Shown here piece after piece: positions 32,537 to 43,714 of a DNA stretch of 64,000 nt. The stretch lies in assembly GCA_014529385.2 (NCBI GenBank), contig CM043963.1:69706912-69770911 (forward strand), in the 5' to 3' direction. The notes under the pieces are model-generated. The model saw nothing but the letters and a program-made list of their open reading frames with translations. It made no database searches and was not told the DNA's origin. Position 1 is the first letter of the stretch. The number at the start of each line of letters is the position of its first letter. Both the position numbers and the translations under genes were made by a program. Origin of the DNA: Adiantum capillus-veneris (taxonomy: Eukaryota > Streptophyta > Polypodiopsida > Polypodiales > Pteridaceae).

Positions 32537-33453
32537 ATGGCTGCCATAGTAAAATTCCTTGAAAGGAGAATCTCCTTTAATTTTAGGGAAAAAGATATGT
32601 ACGTAGATGCCAAGCAAATGGGTAACACCATACCCATTGTACATACACAAGCTTTCAATAAGTCAATAAAGAGCTCTATTTCCGTGTACATGTTTTTTGT
32701 TAGAGACTCTCAAAATGAACCTAATGTTTTAGCAAAAGAAAGTATACACAACCAAAAGAAATTAGAGTTATCCAATTTTATCAAGGGATTTCAAGATGTC
32801 TTTATTGACGACATCCCTTGTGAGCTACCTCCTAAACGAGGTAATGATGACCATACAATTGAACTTCTTCCAAGAAGTTCACCGCCTAACAAACCTCCTT
32901 ATAGAGTTTCTCAAGCTCAACAAGAGGAGATTATGCGGCAAGTTCATGAGTTATTTGAGAAGGGCATGGTTAGGCCTAGCTCATCTCCATATTTTTCTCC
33001 TGTGCTATTAGTGCAGAAGAAAGATGGCACATATCGCATGTGTGTCGACTATTGAGCACTAAATAGAATCACTATCAAGCATAGGTTTCCCATTCCACGG
33101 GTAGAAGACCTATTTGATGAGCTACAAGGGTCCACCTACTTCAATAGGATTGACCTAAATATCATCAAATAAGGATAGTTGATCAAGACATTGTAAAGAC
33201 CACATTTCGCACTATGTTTGGTCTTTACAAATACATTGTCATGCCTTTTGGCTTGACCAATGCCCGAGCCACATTCAACCGCTTGGTGGAGAAGCTCTTC
33301 AGGCTTGCCCGAACCTTTACTGATTATTGAAGTGTTCTTTGATGATATCATCATCTACTCTAATTCATTAGACGAACACAAGCAACACCTCCAGGTAATA
33401 TTTCAGTATTTAGGTCACATTATCTCAGTATTTAGGTCACATTATCTCTCAAG
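32537..33453 (+). pseudogene. element A reverse transcriptase
   Basis: ELPPKRGNDDHTIELLP and GMVRPSSSPYFSPVLLVQKK lead into MCVDY followed by a stop (TGA) at 33,052. RFPIPRVEDLFDEL is readable after it, then stops around GYHQ. The active site is at about 33,330: VFFDDIIIYSNSLDEHKQH (FFDD). Near 33,396-33,450 a short direct duplication repeats CAGTATTTAGGTCACATTATCTC. RT copies the element RNA into DNA. Confidence 0.85.
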
Positions 33454-34195
33454 ATGGCATCCAAATGGATCCATCAATTAGAGGTAATAAAAGGATGGCC
33501 TAAACCAAGGAATCTTCATGAACTAAGAAGCTTTATAGGTATGTGTGTATACTATAGACGCTTCATAGAAAATTTCTCACTAATAGCAGGACCATTACAT
33601 GACCTAACAAAGAAAAATGTTAGGCATACATGGTTTGCTAAGGAGAAAAATGCTTTAAAAAGCTTAAAGAAAAGCTTATCTCTCAACCTGTGCTTACACT
33701 ACCGGATCTCTCAAAGCCATTTGAGGTCCAATGTGATGCTTGTGGTGATTGCCTTGGAGCTATTTTTCTCCAAGAAGGGCACGCCATAGGCTATGAAAGT
33801 CGAAGGCTCGACCCTGTTGAACAAGCTCTAGGCATATATGAAAAGGAACTCCTCGTAGTTCTACATGCCTTAGACTCATGGAAGCACTATTTATTGGGGA
33901 CTTCATTTTGCAAATGGATCACCAAAGTCTGAAGTACTTCATGACGTAGACCAAGCTCTCCGACAAACAAATGAGGTGAGAAAATTTCCTTTTGCAATTT
34001 CATTTTCATATTGCTCACATTGCAGGCAAGCATAATCAAGTAGCCAATGCACTCTCAAGACGTCCAAGAGTGAATGCGGTTTCCATAGCAACTCGCAATG
34101 ATCTATCTTCTATGATAGATGAGTATGCTATTGATCCTGATTTTAGAGATGTGATTTCAGCCCTTGCACTAGGAAAGAAAGAGTAACCATTTACT
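33454..34195 (+). pseudogene. element A RNase H
   Basis: Connection and RNase H: HELRSFIGMCVYYRRFIENF, then a frameshift, then LPDLSKPFEVQCDACGDCLG, AIGYESRRLDPVEQ, YEKELLVVLHALDSWKHYLL. After another break comes HIAHIAGKHNQVANALSRR. The first Asp, the Glu and the last Asn-Ala region of the RNase H fold are visible, but in three frames. Confidence 0.82.
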
Positions 34196-35195
34196 TTACA
34201 AGATGGTTATCTTCACTATGGCAATAGAGTATGAGTTACTACCTCACTACGTGAGAAAGTAATGTATGAATCTCATGCTCCTCCTTATGCGGGACATAGA
34301 AGGATTCAGTCTACCCTAAAAGGGATTGAAACATATTTCTATTGGCCTACCATGAAAGCAAACATACAAGAGTATGCCAAAAGACAAAGTTTGATAGAGG
34401 GAAGCAACTTGGATTTCTTTTCAACCTTTGCCAATCCCTAGTTCACCATCGGAGAGCATATCCATGGATTTTATCTTTGGATTCCCTAAGTCTATTCATG
34501 GGAATATGGAAATATGGACGATATTAGTAGACAGGTTCATTAAAAAAGCTCATTTTATACCTGTCAAAAAGACTATCAAAGCCCATCAAATGGCAACCCT
34601 CTTCATTTCACAAATCTTCAAGTAGCATGGCTTGCCAATGTCCATAGTGTCGGATAGAGATCCTAGAATGACCAGTAATGTTTGGAAGGGTCTCTTTGAG
34701 AATTTAGGAACAAGGCTAAACTTCTCTTCAGCCTATCACCCACAAACAGATGGCCAAAGTGAAATAGCTATCCTAACAATTCTCAATCTACTAAAAGCCT
34801 ATGTAACGGAAGTAGATAAAAGATCCAAATGGGAGAAATACTTACCCTTAGTGGAGTATGCCTACAATAACACTGTACATACTTCAACGGGAAAAGCACC
34901 TTTTCAGGTAATTGAGGGAAGATCAAAAAGTCCCCTGCTACTTAAGGTACACGGGAAGATGTTCGCTGCAGATGAGTATAGCCGAGACCTACAAGAATCT
35001 TTCCAAAGATTAAGGATGCTATCTCTATCTCACAGCAAAGGCAAAAGGCTGCTGACAAGCACAGAAGAGCCCAAGCCTTTAAAGAAAATAATTGGGTCTT
35101 ATTAAAATTTCCCAAGGCTCGATTAAGGCACACAACAGGCAAGAATCCTACGGGACACCAAAAGTACTATGCTAAGCTAGCAAAAAGGTACTATG
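34196..35195 (+). pseudogene. element A integrase
   Basis: The zinc-binding region has YESHAPPYAGHRRIQSTLKG and YFYWPTMKANIQEY. The C-x2-C part is deleted or frameshifted near 34,375. The core has SISMDFIFGFPKSIHG (first Asp), SIVSDRDPRMTSNVW (second Asp), and HPQTDGQSEIAI (Glu). LVEYAYNNTVHTSTGKAPF follows. The 3' end stops at 35,195, where element F is inserted: in E2 the same sequence runs on past this point. Confidence 0.85.
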
Positions 35196-36710
35196 TGATG
35201 GCAGAAAAAAGAGCAGTGCAATCGGGTGGCCTCTGTACTCGTGCACACTCCACAAACCACGCCTCATGCAAACAAGCAAAGAACAAAACAAAGGGGGCAC
35301 CACCCTAAATTAAGAGGTTTAGGGACCTCACACATAGTGCACATAGGCAAGTGAGACTTCTGGCATTATGATGGCATCAAAACATATGGCAAAACACATA
35401 GAAACGAAGCTTAGGGACCTTATGTAGCATATATATACACAAGACATCAGCTTAACAATACAACGGCATCTGATCATACATAACAAGGATATAGAGAAGC
35501 AAGCCAAGGATGGCATAATCCCTTGTCAAAAACAATCAACCCAGCAAGTAGGTATGATCCTACTAGCAACACATCAATACCTTAGAGAATGATGGCGAGG
35601 ATGGTGGCCATGGAGCATGAGAGAAGACTCCTTATTTAGGTTTTAGGGCTAGTAATGTAGCATACTAGAGGGAGAGAGCGAGAGGGAGAGAGAGTAGAGC
35701 TCCCTCCATAGCTCCTCGTTGTGAGCAATGTCGTCATAGCTTCATTGCTTGGTGAAGTGGGTGAAGTGTTGGTTTTGAGTGAGAGAAGGCCTCCTTATAT
35801 AGGTTTCTGAGAGGGTTTAGGATTAGGGATAAACATGCTTAAATCCGCTGATTGGGGTTACTTTTTGCTTAGGGTGGTCAACAGATTGAGGTCACCTGAT
35901 ATGTCACCATCAAGATATTCTCTAGAGTGATGTGAGAGGGGAGGGTAAATGCTGATTTTTCTGATTGTGACACATGGGGATAAGGCCTTGACCAGCATTT
36001 AAGAGCAGGTAAGGTGGCTATTGAAACTGGAGGTTCTGCACATGTCAGGGGGGGACCTGCTGGGTCCTCCTGAATATCAAATTCTCAAAAAATCCTCAAC
36101 CATGGCTTCTTTTGACATGTGTTCTTTGAAAAAATCAGCATGTCTCTTTTCAACTCAAAAGTCTTTATCCCTGTTGACTCACCTTTACCATAAGATTTTC
36201 CCCTTTTCTCCTCCTGTAACTGCATTGTTGATGCCCAATCACTGCTTCTAGTAACAGTGAACTGTTACCTATCAAATACTTATGGTGCAGTAAAAAATAT
36301 TTACCATGGGTAAAAAAAGTTACTGTAGGTAAAAAGTGATTTGTATTTACCATGTAGGTGAAAAATATTTACTGTAGGTAAAAAATATTTACTGTGGTAA
36401 AAAAATATTTACTGTCGGTAAAAAAGTGAAAACGGAGTATGCTGTGCTGTGAGTCCACGCGAACATCCTCGTGTAAATTTCACTAGAAATTCACACCTAG
36501 AATGGGCTATTCTGTAAGATATAGGTTGTAGGCATGCATAAGAGCTCGTTCCCACGTATCTTCTGTCCATGGCACTTTTTACTCTTTGGTGCTTGTGAAG
36601 TAGATTTTTCTTCTCTTTCGAGATCCCTTGGACTAGAGTATCCTCATCTCCCCAACAACTAATTGTGCCTTTATTGCATCTTCAGAAGGGGTCCTAAAAA
36701 CCATGCATCA
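35196..36710 (-). repeat. element F, 3' LTR
   Basis: 1,515 bp, TGATGGCAGAAAAAAGAGC ... CCATGCATCA (TG...CA). On the minus strand a strong TATA box (CTATATAAGG) lies at about 35,796-35,805, and a diverged duplicate of the surrounding GAGAGAAG...CTCCTTATTTAGG is found near 35,620. A polypurine tract (AAGGGGGAGGGC, minus strand) abuts at 36,713-36,725. The partner LTR is absent, because F is truncated. The 5 bases before it are CTATG. Confidence 0.85.
36289..36426. repeat. about 21-bp tandem repeats inside LTR F
   Basis: Six or seven units of the type GGTAAAAAATATTTACTGTA, with variation in length. Each unit contains the inverted repeat GTAAA...TTTAC. The array lies upstream of the TATA box in transcription orientation (minus strand), where LTR enhancers are usually found. 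Confidence 0.75.
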
Positions 36711-37019
36711 TATAGCCCTCCCCCTTAAGCTAGAGGTATTTGATGCCTCTAGCTGTAGGTTCTCTTGAATACTTACCCACCTGGTACCAGTTGAATTTGC
36801 CATGTTACTGCTTTCTTGGCTGATGCACCCTGTTTAGTCCTTTCTGATGAATAATTGTATCTATCCATGACTAACAACTGGTCTCCTAGACCCTTGAAAG
36901 TTATACCCCATCCATTGTCAATATCCGCTTTCACTGGTAGCATTCTCTTTTTTTCTTTTTTTCTTCTCTTTTTTTTCCTTTTTTTTTTTTTTGAAATGAC
37001 TATGTACATGATTGTTACC
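36711..37019 (-). other. element F 3' untranslated region and polypurine tract
   Basis: It contains the polypurine tract next to the LTR and a long A-rich tract on the minus strand (36,945-36,995; T-rich on +). No gene. Confidence 0.6.
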
Positions 37020-38294
37020 TTAGTTGGAGCTCGAATATGATGAGCTCTCCTCTGAACCATCCTTAGCATTGATTTCACCAACATATGGCTGTGAAAGACG
37101 ACATTGGTGGGCCTTTAATCGCCAACCATTTACCGGGGTCTGATGTACCTTACCATCTAGGTCACCTAGTTGGTAACTACCATTTGAGAACCTCTGTATC
37201 ACTACAAAAGGGCCTTCCCACTTAAGCAAGAACTTACCATCCTTCCTGCGATCAAAGCGATTGTCGTATCTGAGCACTAAAGAACCTTCCTTGATACCTT
37301 TCTTGACAAGGTTGCGATTGAACTTCTTTCGTTTCTTCTCTGCCTGGGCTGCATAGTACTTCACTGCTGACTCTCGATCTAGCCCTAACCTCTCCAAATC
37401 GATGATTCTTTCTTCCACTTGCTTCTCTTGACTATCCTCTTGATGTGCTTTTAGAACTCGGAGGCTCGCTAGCTCCACTTCTATAGGCAATAGTGCCTCT
37501 TGCCCGTAAACCAAGTGAAAAGGTGTATACCCCAAGGATGTTTTAAAGGATGTTCTGTAGGCCCAAAGTGCTGCATCTAGGTGTTTGTCCCATGCCTTAG
37601 GATGTAAATGCACTTGCTTAGTGATGATTTTACATATAAGACCATTTACCTTTTCCACAAGACCATTGCACTGAGGGTAGTATGGTGTAGAGTGCCTGCG
37701 CTTGATTTTTAACTTGCTCATCAATTGCCCGACTAAATCAGCTCGAAATCCCGGTCCCCTATCCGAGAGAATCTCCAAAGGTGTGCCAAAACGGCAACAA
37801 AGGCATTCAAAAATGAAATCACTCACGTCCTTGGCTGTGATGCGCTTTGTGGGACGAGCTTCTGCCCATCTGGTCATGTACTCCACCCCCATAATGATGT
37901 ATTCCTTCCCTGATTGAGTGCAAGGTAGTGGCCCTATTGCATCTATCCCCCATCTTTCAAATGGCCCATAGGTTTTGATTGGATGCTGATTTTCATGGGT
38001 AAGACGCCTTGGTCCAGCTTTTTGGCAAACCTCACATGTGCGGCACCAATGTAGTACATCTCGATGGAGGCTTGGCCACGTGAACCCTGCTTGTAAAATC
38101 TTTCTGCTAGTAATCTCTTGTGCAAAGTGGCCACCACACACACCTTCATGACAACTAAACAAAATATCCTTTATCTCTTGGGATGCAGGAACTCTCCTTA
38201 AGACAGCATCTTTCCCTCTACAATACAAGTCCTCATTCACTAAGCTATAGCTGGTAGCCTTTTTTGCCAACCACCTACGTTCACTTTTACTCAT
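37020..38294 (-). CDS. element F integrase, intact 424-codon frame
   Basis: The longest undamaged enzyme frame in the window. The zinc-binding H-H-C-C region has CHEGVCGGHFAQEIT and WCRTCEVCQK. The core has WGIDAIGPLPCTQSG (first Asp), EILSDRGPGFR (second Asp) and QCNGLVEKVNGL (Glu). Then come LWAYRTSFKTSLGYTPFHLV and the C-terminal domain LVLRYDNRFDRRKDGKFLLK with KWEGPFVVIQRFSNGSYQL. It ends in a Ser-rich tail. All three catalytic residues are present. The frame would normally be part of a gag-pol polyprotein, so whether it is expressed alone is doubtful; the 5' LTR is missing. Confidence 0.85.
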   Translation of the reverse strand: MSKSERRWLAKKATSYSLVNEDLYCRGKDAVLRRVPASQEIKDILFSCHEGVCGGHFAQEITSRKILQAGFTWPSLHRDVLHWCRTCEVCQKAGPRRLTHENQHPIKTYGPFERWGIDAIGPLPCTQSGKEYIIMGVEYMTRWAEARPTKRITAKDVSDFIFECLCCRFGTPLEILSDRGPGFRADLVGQLMSKLKIKRRHSTPYYPQCNGLVEKVNGLICKIITKQVHLHPKAWDKHLDAALWAYRTSFKTSLGYTPFHLVYGQEALLPIEVELASLRVLKAHQEDSQEKQVEERIIDLERLGLDRESAVKYYAAQAEKKRKKFNRNLVKKGIKEGSLVLRYDNRFDRRKDGKFLLKWEGPFVVIQRFSNGSYQLGDLDGKVHQTPVNGWRLKAHQCRLSQPYVGEINAKDGSEESSSYSSSN

Positions 38295-38324
38295 ACTAGA
38301 GGGTGCTTCACAATGATCAAGAAA

Positions 38325-39083
38325 CTAAAGTAAGTCATGCAGCTCCTCCTTTCCCTGGTATAAAGGACTTTTCACAAGGATAGCACCTACTATGAGAGTT
38401 TGTAGTTCTTCACCTGCTAAGGCATCTACTTCTCGATTTTGATCTCTAGGTACAAAGTGCACTCGAACTTCTTTAAAACGGTTCAACAAGGCCTTTGCTT
38501 CCCTAATCTTAACAGACAATTTGTCATTTTTACAGGCCCATACACCAACCATTTGCTTAACAATCAACATGGAGTCACCAAAAACATTTAGCTTTGTGAT
38601 GCTCTGAGAAAGACAACATTGCAACCCTAAAACAAGGGCATGGTTCTCTGCCTCATTGTTAGAATGAACCTCTTTTAGATGAAACCCTTTTGCAAAGATC
38701 TTCTACTTCTCTGGACCTAATATTACTATGCCTGCTGATGCCTTGTCTTTGGTCCTCTTGTAAGCCCCATCAAAATACAGACTGTGTGCTCCCAGTAGAA
38801 CTTCAGGCTCCAGGATAGGCGGTACCTTACTAGGTGCCTCTTTCTTGGCCTTCTCATAACACCTTTGTGTGAGGACATCTGCCAAACAAGCACGGGTGGA
38901 ATCCTCTACTTGTAGTGTGTAGTCGAACTCTTGAAGCTGCACCACCCACTTTGCTATTCTTTGAGACAATTCCATGTGTTGTAGGGCATATGGAAAAACC
39001 TCCTCAGTTGTGATCACCACAAATTGTCTCGGAAGTAAGTAAGCCCGAAACTTCTCCACTGCAAACTTAAGAGCTAGCACCAA
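38325..39083 (-). pseudogene. element F gypsy RNase H end and archaeal-type RNase H
   Basis: 39,083-38,703 has the end of the first RNase H (LALKFAVEKFRAYLLPRQF, QRIAKWVVQLQEFDYTLQVE) and the start of the second (LYFDGAYKRTKDKASAGIVI), ending in a stop. 38,624-38,325 has its rest: FGDSMLIVKQMVGVWACKN and HFVPRDQNREVDALAGEEL, with the catalytic Asp residues. The two pieces are separated by one stop and a short gap that still reads NNEAENHAL. This is the same dual-RNase-H layout as element B. Confidence 0.85.
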
Positions 39084-40384
39084 TTACTCAGTTGCGCTGA
39101 AACCCTTTTCAGCAGCTGTCATCACTCTACTAGAGAAGTAGACTGGTCTCATGAGAGATGTCTTTGGGTCTTTTTGCATCAAGACAGCTCCTAGAGCTTC
39201 TGGACCTACACTAGGATTTACATAGAATAATTCACCCCATGTGGGTTGTAGGACGACAGGCAATGAGCTCAAAATGGTTTTAACTTCTCTAAAGCACCTT
39301 TCACCCTCCTCACTCCATGTCAATGTAGTGTGTTTAGTGAGCTGCTGCAAAGGATAGATTGCCTGATAAAGGAGATGTATGAATCGTCCCATGTAGCGAA
39401 CCTTTTGAATAAAGGAGACCAGTTGCTTCACGTTTGAAGGAGTAGGTAAAGCTAACAATGTCTTTACCTTTTCAGGGTCAGCCTGAATACCATCTTGAGA
39501 CACAACATGGCCTAGTAGAGTGACCTTGCTTTCACCTATGTGGCACTTGTCTTTATTCAATTGCCCACCCAATTGGGCCAGACGGGTGAAACCTTCATCA
39601 ACCTTGGACAGATGTACTTCCCTAGAGATGTAAATGCAAAAATCATCAATGAAGACTCGTATGGACTTACCAAAGTAAGGTTGAAACACCAAGTTCATAA
39701 ACCTCTGGAAAGTAGCTGGGGCATTAGTTAAACCAAAAGGCATAACTCTATAAGCAAAACACCCCCAAGGTGTTATGAAGGTAGTCTTTCTTTGGTCTTC
39801 ATCTGCAATTCTGATTTGGAAGTAGCCTGAGTACCCCATCACACACTGTGTACCTTTCATGACCAGCCACTTCATTTAGTATTTCATCTTGAAAAGGCAA
39901 AGGACAATGGTCCCTTTTTGTGGCTGCGTTTAGAGGCTTGTAATCCACACATACCCTCCACTTCCCATTTTTCTTTGGTGCTACCACAACTGGAGACACC
40001 CACTCAGAATCTTCCACTGGGTAGATAAATCCTTTCTTGAGTAATCTTTTTACTTCTTTTAAGAGTACATCTTGTTGCACTAGCCCTAATCTCCTTAGCC
40101 TTTGCACCACTGGTTTGGCACCTTCCTTTAATTGGATATGGTGTTGGGTTACCGTCACTCCTTTAATGTGCTCGTAATCAGTTATAAAGAGGCCAGCATG
40201 CTTCTTTAGTACCTGCAAATAGGGTTCTCTCTCTTCTTCTAGTAGGTCCTTAGCTAGCATCTCCTCTAAGCCTGTGGCTTCTTCCTTGTTTAGAGAGTCT
40301 TGACCACCTTCTCCTTCTGGGTTTCGCAGTATTATACCCATGACATCCAAAGAGCTAGCATCCTCCTCAGATGACTCATCCTCA
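39084..40384 (-). pseudogene. element F reverse transcriptase and protease-RT linker
   Basis: The linker and RT N-terminus (from about 40,384) read SSEEDASSLDVMGIIL, YEHIKGVTVTQHHIQLKEG, FIYPVEDSEWVSPVVVAPKK and VCVDYKPLNAATKRDHCPLP. A frameshift near 39,850 shifts to GYSGYFQIRIADEDQRKTTF, then [29 protein letters not shown] (active site) and LLGHVVSQDGIQADPEK. The codon after FSATE at the RNase H border is a stop. Protease and gag are absent. Confidence 0.87.
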
Positions 40385-40418
40385 GAAGATGCTAGATGGA
40401 TGCAAGGAATACAATTAA

Positions 40419-41714
40419 CACTAGAATGGTAACCTAACAGGACATAAAAGTGTCCTTTCAGGGTTTTGGGAAAAAATTCCAAAACCATAGTAGATCCACT
40501 CATTTTGAAAAATCCTTTCATGAGCTTATAGTTCAATAAGTACTACATATGGAAAAAATGAGAAACTTGTAATTTTTCTCATCCCTTGGTCACTACAAGC
40601 CTCAAAAGTTGATGGACCAGTGCATTTTGCCCAAAACAACAATTTCTTACGGTTGATTGCATATAAATAAGAGTGGGGATTTTTGTAGGACCTGAGATAA
40701 AAGGCCCCGTTAACTTCAATGGGTTGTTGACCAAAACATACGGTTGCTTTTACCTCACTAATTTTTTTTGGAAAAAAAAATAGGTACAAAAAAGTTGCAT
40801 TTTTGCCATTCTACGGACCTATCATCAAAGTTTCTATAGTCACGCTCAATACAGATACTATATACATGTTTTCTTAGTTCCCTTTGGGCCTTTGGATTCA
40901 AAAGGAGCCATGGAGCATGTCAAAAGGATAATGGATCTCTTACAATTGGAACCTTGAGGGCAATGATAAAGTGCTAAATACAGCAAACATGAAAAAACTG
41001 TGTTTGGCATTATGACCTCTAGAAGCCGATAGAAACTACTCAATATCTAGCCAAGTTTGTAGTCTATGATTAGATATGGTTACTACCTACAAAATACACA
41101 GAATTGGCCTAAGAAACTAGCTACTCTAAAATGTATCGTATTCTTCAGCAATCAAAAAACTCAACCATCATCATATACTATGCTATATAGCATATTAGGT
41201 CCCTCAAAAGTCAAGGAAGATTAGCTTTATGTTATACATTACACTTACACAATAAAAATTGAATTTGGATATCAAGAAAGCCACCAAAAAAATCATAAAA
41301 GTGCTAATTTTGGCCAAAAAACAGGATTATGCAATTCTTGTAAATTGGTCATAACTTTCAATTTTAACAGTTAGCTCTCCCTACAAGCATCAAAACATGT
41401 TGAGAACTATGAAGGCCTAACCTCTAGCCATCTAAACCTCACAAACATGAAGTTTAGAGTTGTATAGTTGCCAAAAATTGAAAAAAAGCCAAAAACAGGA
41501 CCCGTTTTTTCACACAGTTTAGGTTCAAAAATGTTGTGCAAGAGTAAGGTTAATGGTGAGATTGATACTCCAAAAAAAATGCTAAGTTTTTTTCAGCTCA
41601 TAAGGCAACTTTGTGGATATATAGCACCTAAAAATTCATTTTCATACTCTTTAAATAATTCAAGCAAAATGGTCACTTAACAGGACATAAAAGTGTCCTG
41701 TTACCATTCTAGTG
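40419..41714. mobile_element. TTAA-flanked TIR element, copy 2 (piggyBac-like MITE)
   Basis: 1,296 bp, with the same CACTAGAATGGTAAC ends as copy 1 and roughly 93-95% similar along its length by eye. It is flanked by TTAA at 40,415-40,418 and 41,715-41,718. The unoccupied site is present in E2 at 54,962-54,965, as GGCATACAATTAAAGGATAA on the minus strand. So the insertion added exactly one extra TTAA. No transposase is encoded. Confidence 0.9.
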
Positions 41715-41718
41715 TTAA

Positions 41719-42118
41719 AGGATAACCTAAACCTTGTCAATGCTTACAATGTTTCCCTAGAGTAAGCAAATGTACAAATGTTTAAAATGAAAAACGTTTT
41801 TGTCTTATAAGACTCTCTTTTTCTTTATTGTGCACAAAAATGAAGTAGTATGCATGCTTAGATCAAGTTTGCGCAGATGACGTCTCCCAAACACCAAGTA
41901 GAGCTTGTCATTCTACTATGGAAGATTGATAGGACTAATGTGCAGACATGGTTGTGGCAGCTTAGGCTCTCAAGCGCCAAATGGACTAGTCATCCATTTT
42001 GGAACAATGTCGTAGGGTAACAAAGGGATCCTCTACCCGCTAGAAAAAAGACTATTGAATATGCTTTATCTTCTCTACCCCATAGTCGAAGACAACTATG
42101 ATTTCAAGAGAGAGGTAA
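41719..42118 (+). other. element A 3' untranslated region and polypurine tract
   Basis: 400 bp homologous to 54,561-54,961 (inverted) in E2. The purine tract TTTCAAGAGAGAGGTAA directly precedes the LTR start TGTCAT. No gene. Confidence 0.7.
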
Positions 42119-43709
42119 TGTCATAAAAACTAATATCTAATTCTCCTAAATGATTTTCTCATGTTAAACTGATCATTTATATGGGGAAATGTCACGGGAG
42201 AAAAAGCTAGAATACTGGCTAAGCTGGCAGACCAGCCACAGTAGGGACCCAAAGGAGGGAAAATAGGGATCAAAAAGGGGGGCATCTGCAAAAGAGCAAT
42301 GTGCAACAATGGGTGTAAAAGACCCTAAGGTTCAGCCCATTAAGACTTCCAAACTGCTAAGCTTCCCAAAATTCAAAGGTTGTGTCCAAAGGTCAAACAT
42401 AAGGGAAATTGGATGCTTTGTGTGTGTCCCAAAAGTCTTCATGCATCACTACATAGGAGGGGGCGAGCCCTAGTTGTAGGAGATGAGAGATAAACTCACA
42501 CACACACACACACAAGCTCCCTTTACACAAAGGGAATGAGGGACACATGTCAGCTCCCTAGCCTAGATGCCCACAAGGTGTACTCAAATCCTTTGGATGA
42601 CCTTGGAGGTGGACCAATGAGAATTAGGCTAGAGTAAATCTAGTTTAATCAATTGAAAAACACTTAATAAAAGAACCAATAAGAATTAAGCTCTCTAGAA
42701 GACTATTGGACAATCTCTTAAGGGGTCCAATGAGCATTTAACAGCCCAATGGCTTGCCTGATTCCTATTGGCCAGGAGGCAAAGGGGTCCAATGAGAGTG
42801 TAGTTGCATTTATTAATTACCTAAAGCTCTCACAAAAGGCGAAAGGGGGACACATGTCAGAAGGCTATCACTTATGCTGCTTAATTTGTATGGTTGAGGC
42901 TAGGGAGGTCCAATAGGATGTGAGCATGAGAAAATAGCAAGAGGGGTTGACCAAGAGAGAGAGGGAGCTGATTTTTCAAAGGTATTATTCACTTACACAC
43001 TCACACAATCAATGTGTGAAGCAAGAAGATTCTCTCTCTCCTTATCAAGATTTAATGGAAAGATTACCACCTACTCCAAGCTTGTGAGAAGGGAGGCCTA
43101 CACCAGAAACTCTTGGCTTTGTGATGCAAATCCAACCAAGAGCCAATCTTCAATGCATGCTTATCTCCTCTACCATGCTAATTACTAAGCTAAGATATGC
43201 TAATGAGAGTGATTATGTGAGGGGATGTATATCTTTCTCGTAAGAATACTCCTTCTTCCTCTCAATCTACTCTCATACCCCACTAGCTCTCACCATCTTC
43301 GAAGGTGTGTGAGGTCTTGGGTCTGAGACCGCGAGGGAATTGATGTTGTGTTTGATAAGTGTTTTGCTTAGTGCATGAAGTTTCCATCTTCATTGCACTA
43401 GCTAATATTGAAGGAACACAAAGAATTGTATTGTAAAATGTCTCTCTTGATGGGAGAGACCATAATACAAAGCCTTTTGGAGGGGGGACCTGCTCCATGC
43501 AAATCCGTTCCTCAACTATTTTCAATTGCTTAATCTCTCTCTCTCTTTTGAAGTATTGTTCATGCTATCTAACTATGTGTTATACGTTTTCTTGCTCTCT
43601 CCACCCAAGCACTCTTGTTATTCTCATTAGGAATCTATTCTAATGAAATGCTCACTATGTTCATGCTATTTTCTGCTACACACAAGTTACTAGGCCATTA
43701 AATGTTACA
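42119..43709 (+). repeat. element A, 3' LTR
   Basis: 1,591 bp, TGTCATAAAAACTAATATC ... AAATGTTACA. Partner of 28,675-30,273. It has the (CA)n microsatellite near 42,500, somewhat shorter than in the 5' LTR. Confidence 0.95.
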
Positions 43710-43714
43710 CTTTG

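Larger units (their letters stand above)
35196..40384 (-). mobile_element. element F: 5'-truncated Ty3/gypsy (Tat-like, dual RNase H)
   Basis: A minus-strand element inserted in A. It has a 3' LTR, integrase, both RNase H domains, RT and the end of the protease-RT linker. It lacks gag, protease, primer site and 5' LTR. The right junction is near 40,384, where F's acidic linker (DESSEED) runs directly into A/E2-type sequence GATGCTAGATGGATGC. About 240 bp of A are missing at the same joint, so one deletion probably removed the end of F together with adjacent A sequence. Confidence 0.85.
28675..43709 (+). mobile_element. element A: Ty3/gypsy retrotransposon carrying nested insertions
   Basis: Two 1.6-kb LTRs bound a + strand gag-pol (30,675-35,195). 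The element is interrupted by truncated element F (35,196 to about 40,384) and by TTAA element copy 2 (40,419-41,714). A second family member, E2, lies at 53,184-59,738. Comparison with E2 shows that about 240 bp between the integrase end and 40,385 is missing from A. Flanking CTTCG/CTTTG is a target duplication with one later change. RT active site and integrase motifs are of the chromovirus-like single-RNase-H type; E2's tail (EVLQPEYILRHEDKVL) looks like the start of a chromodomain. Confidence 0.92.
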
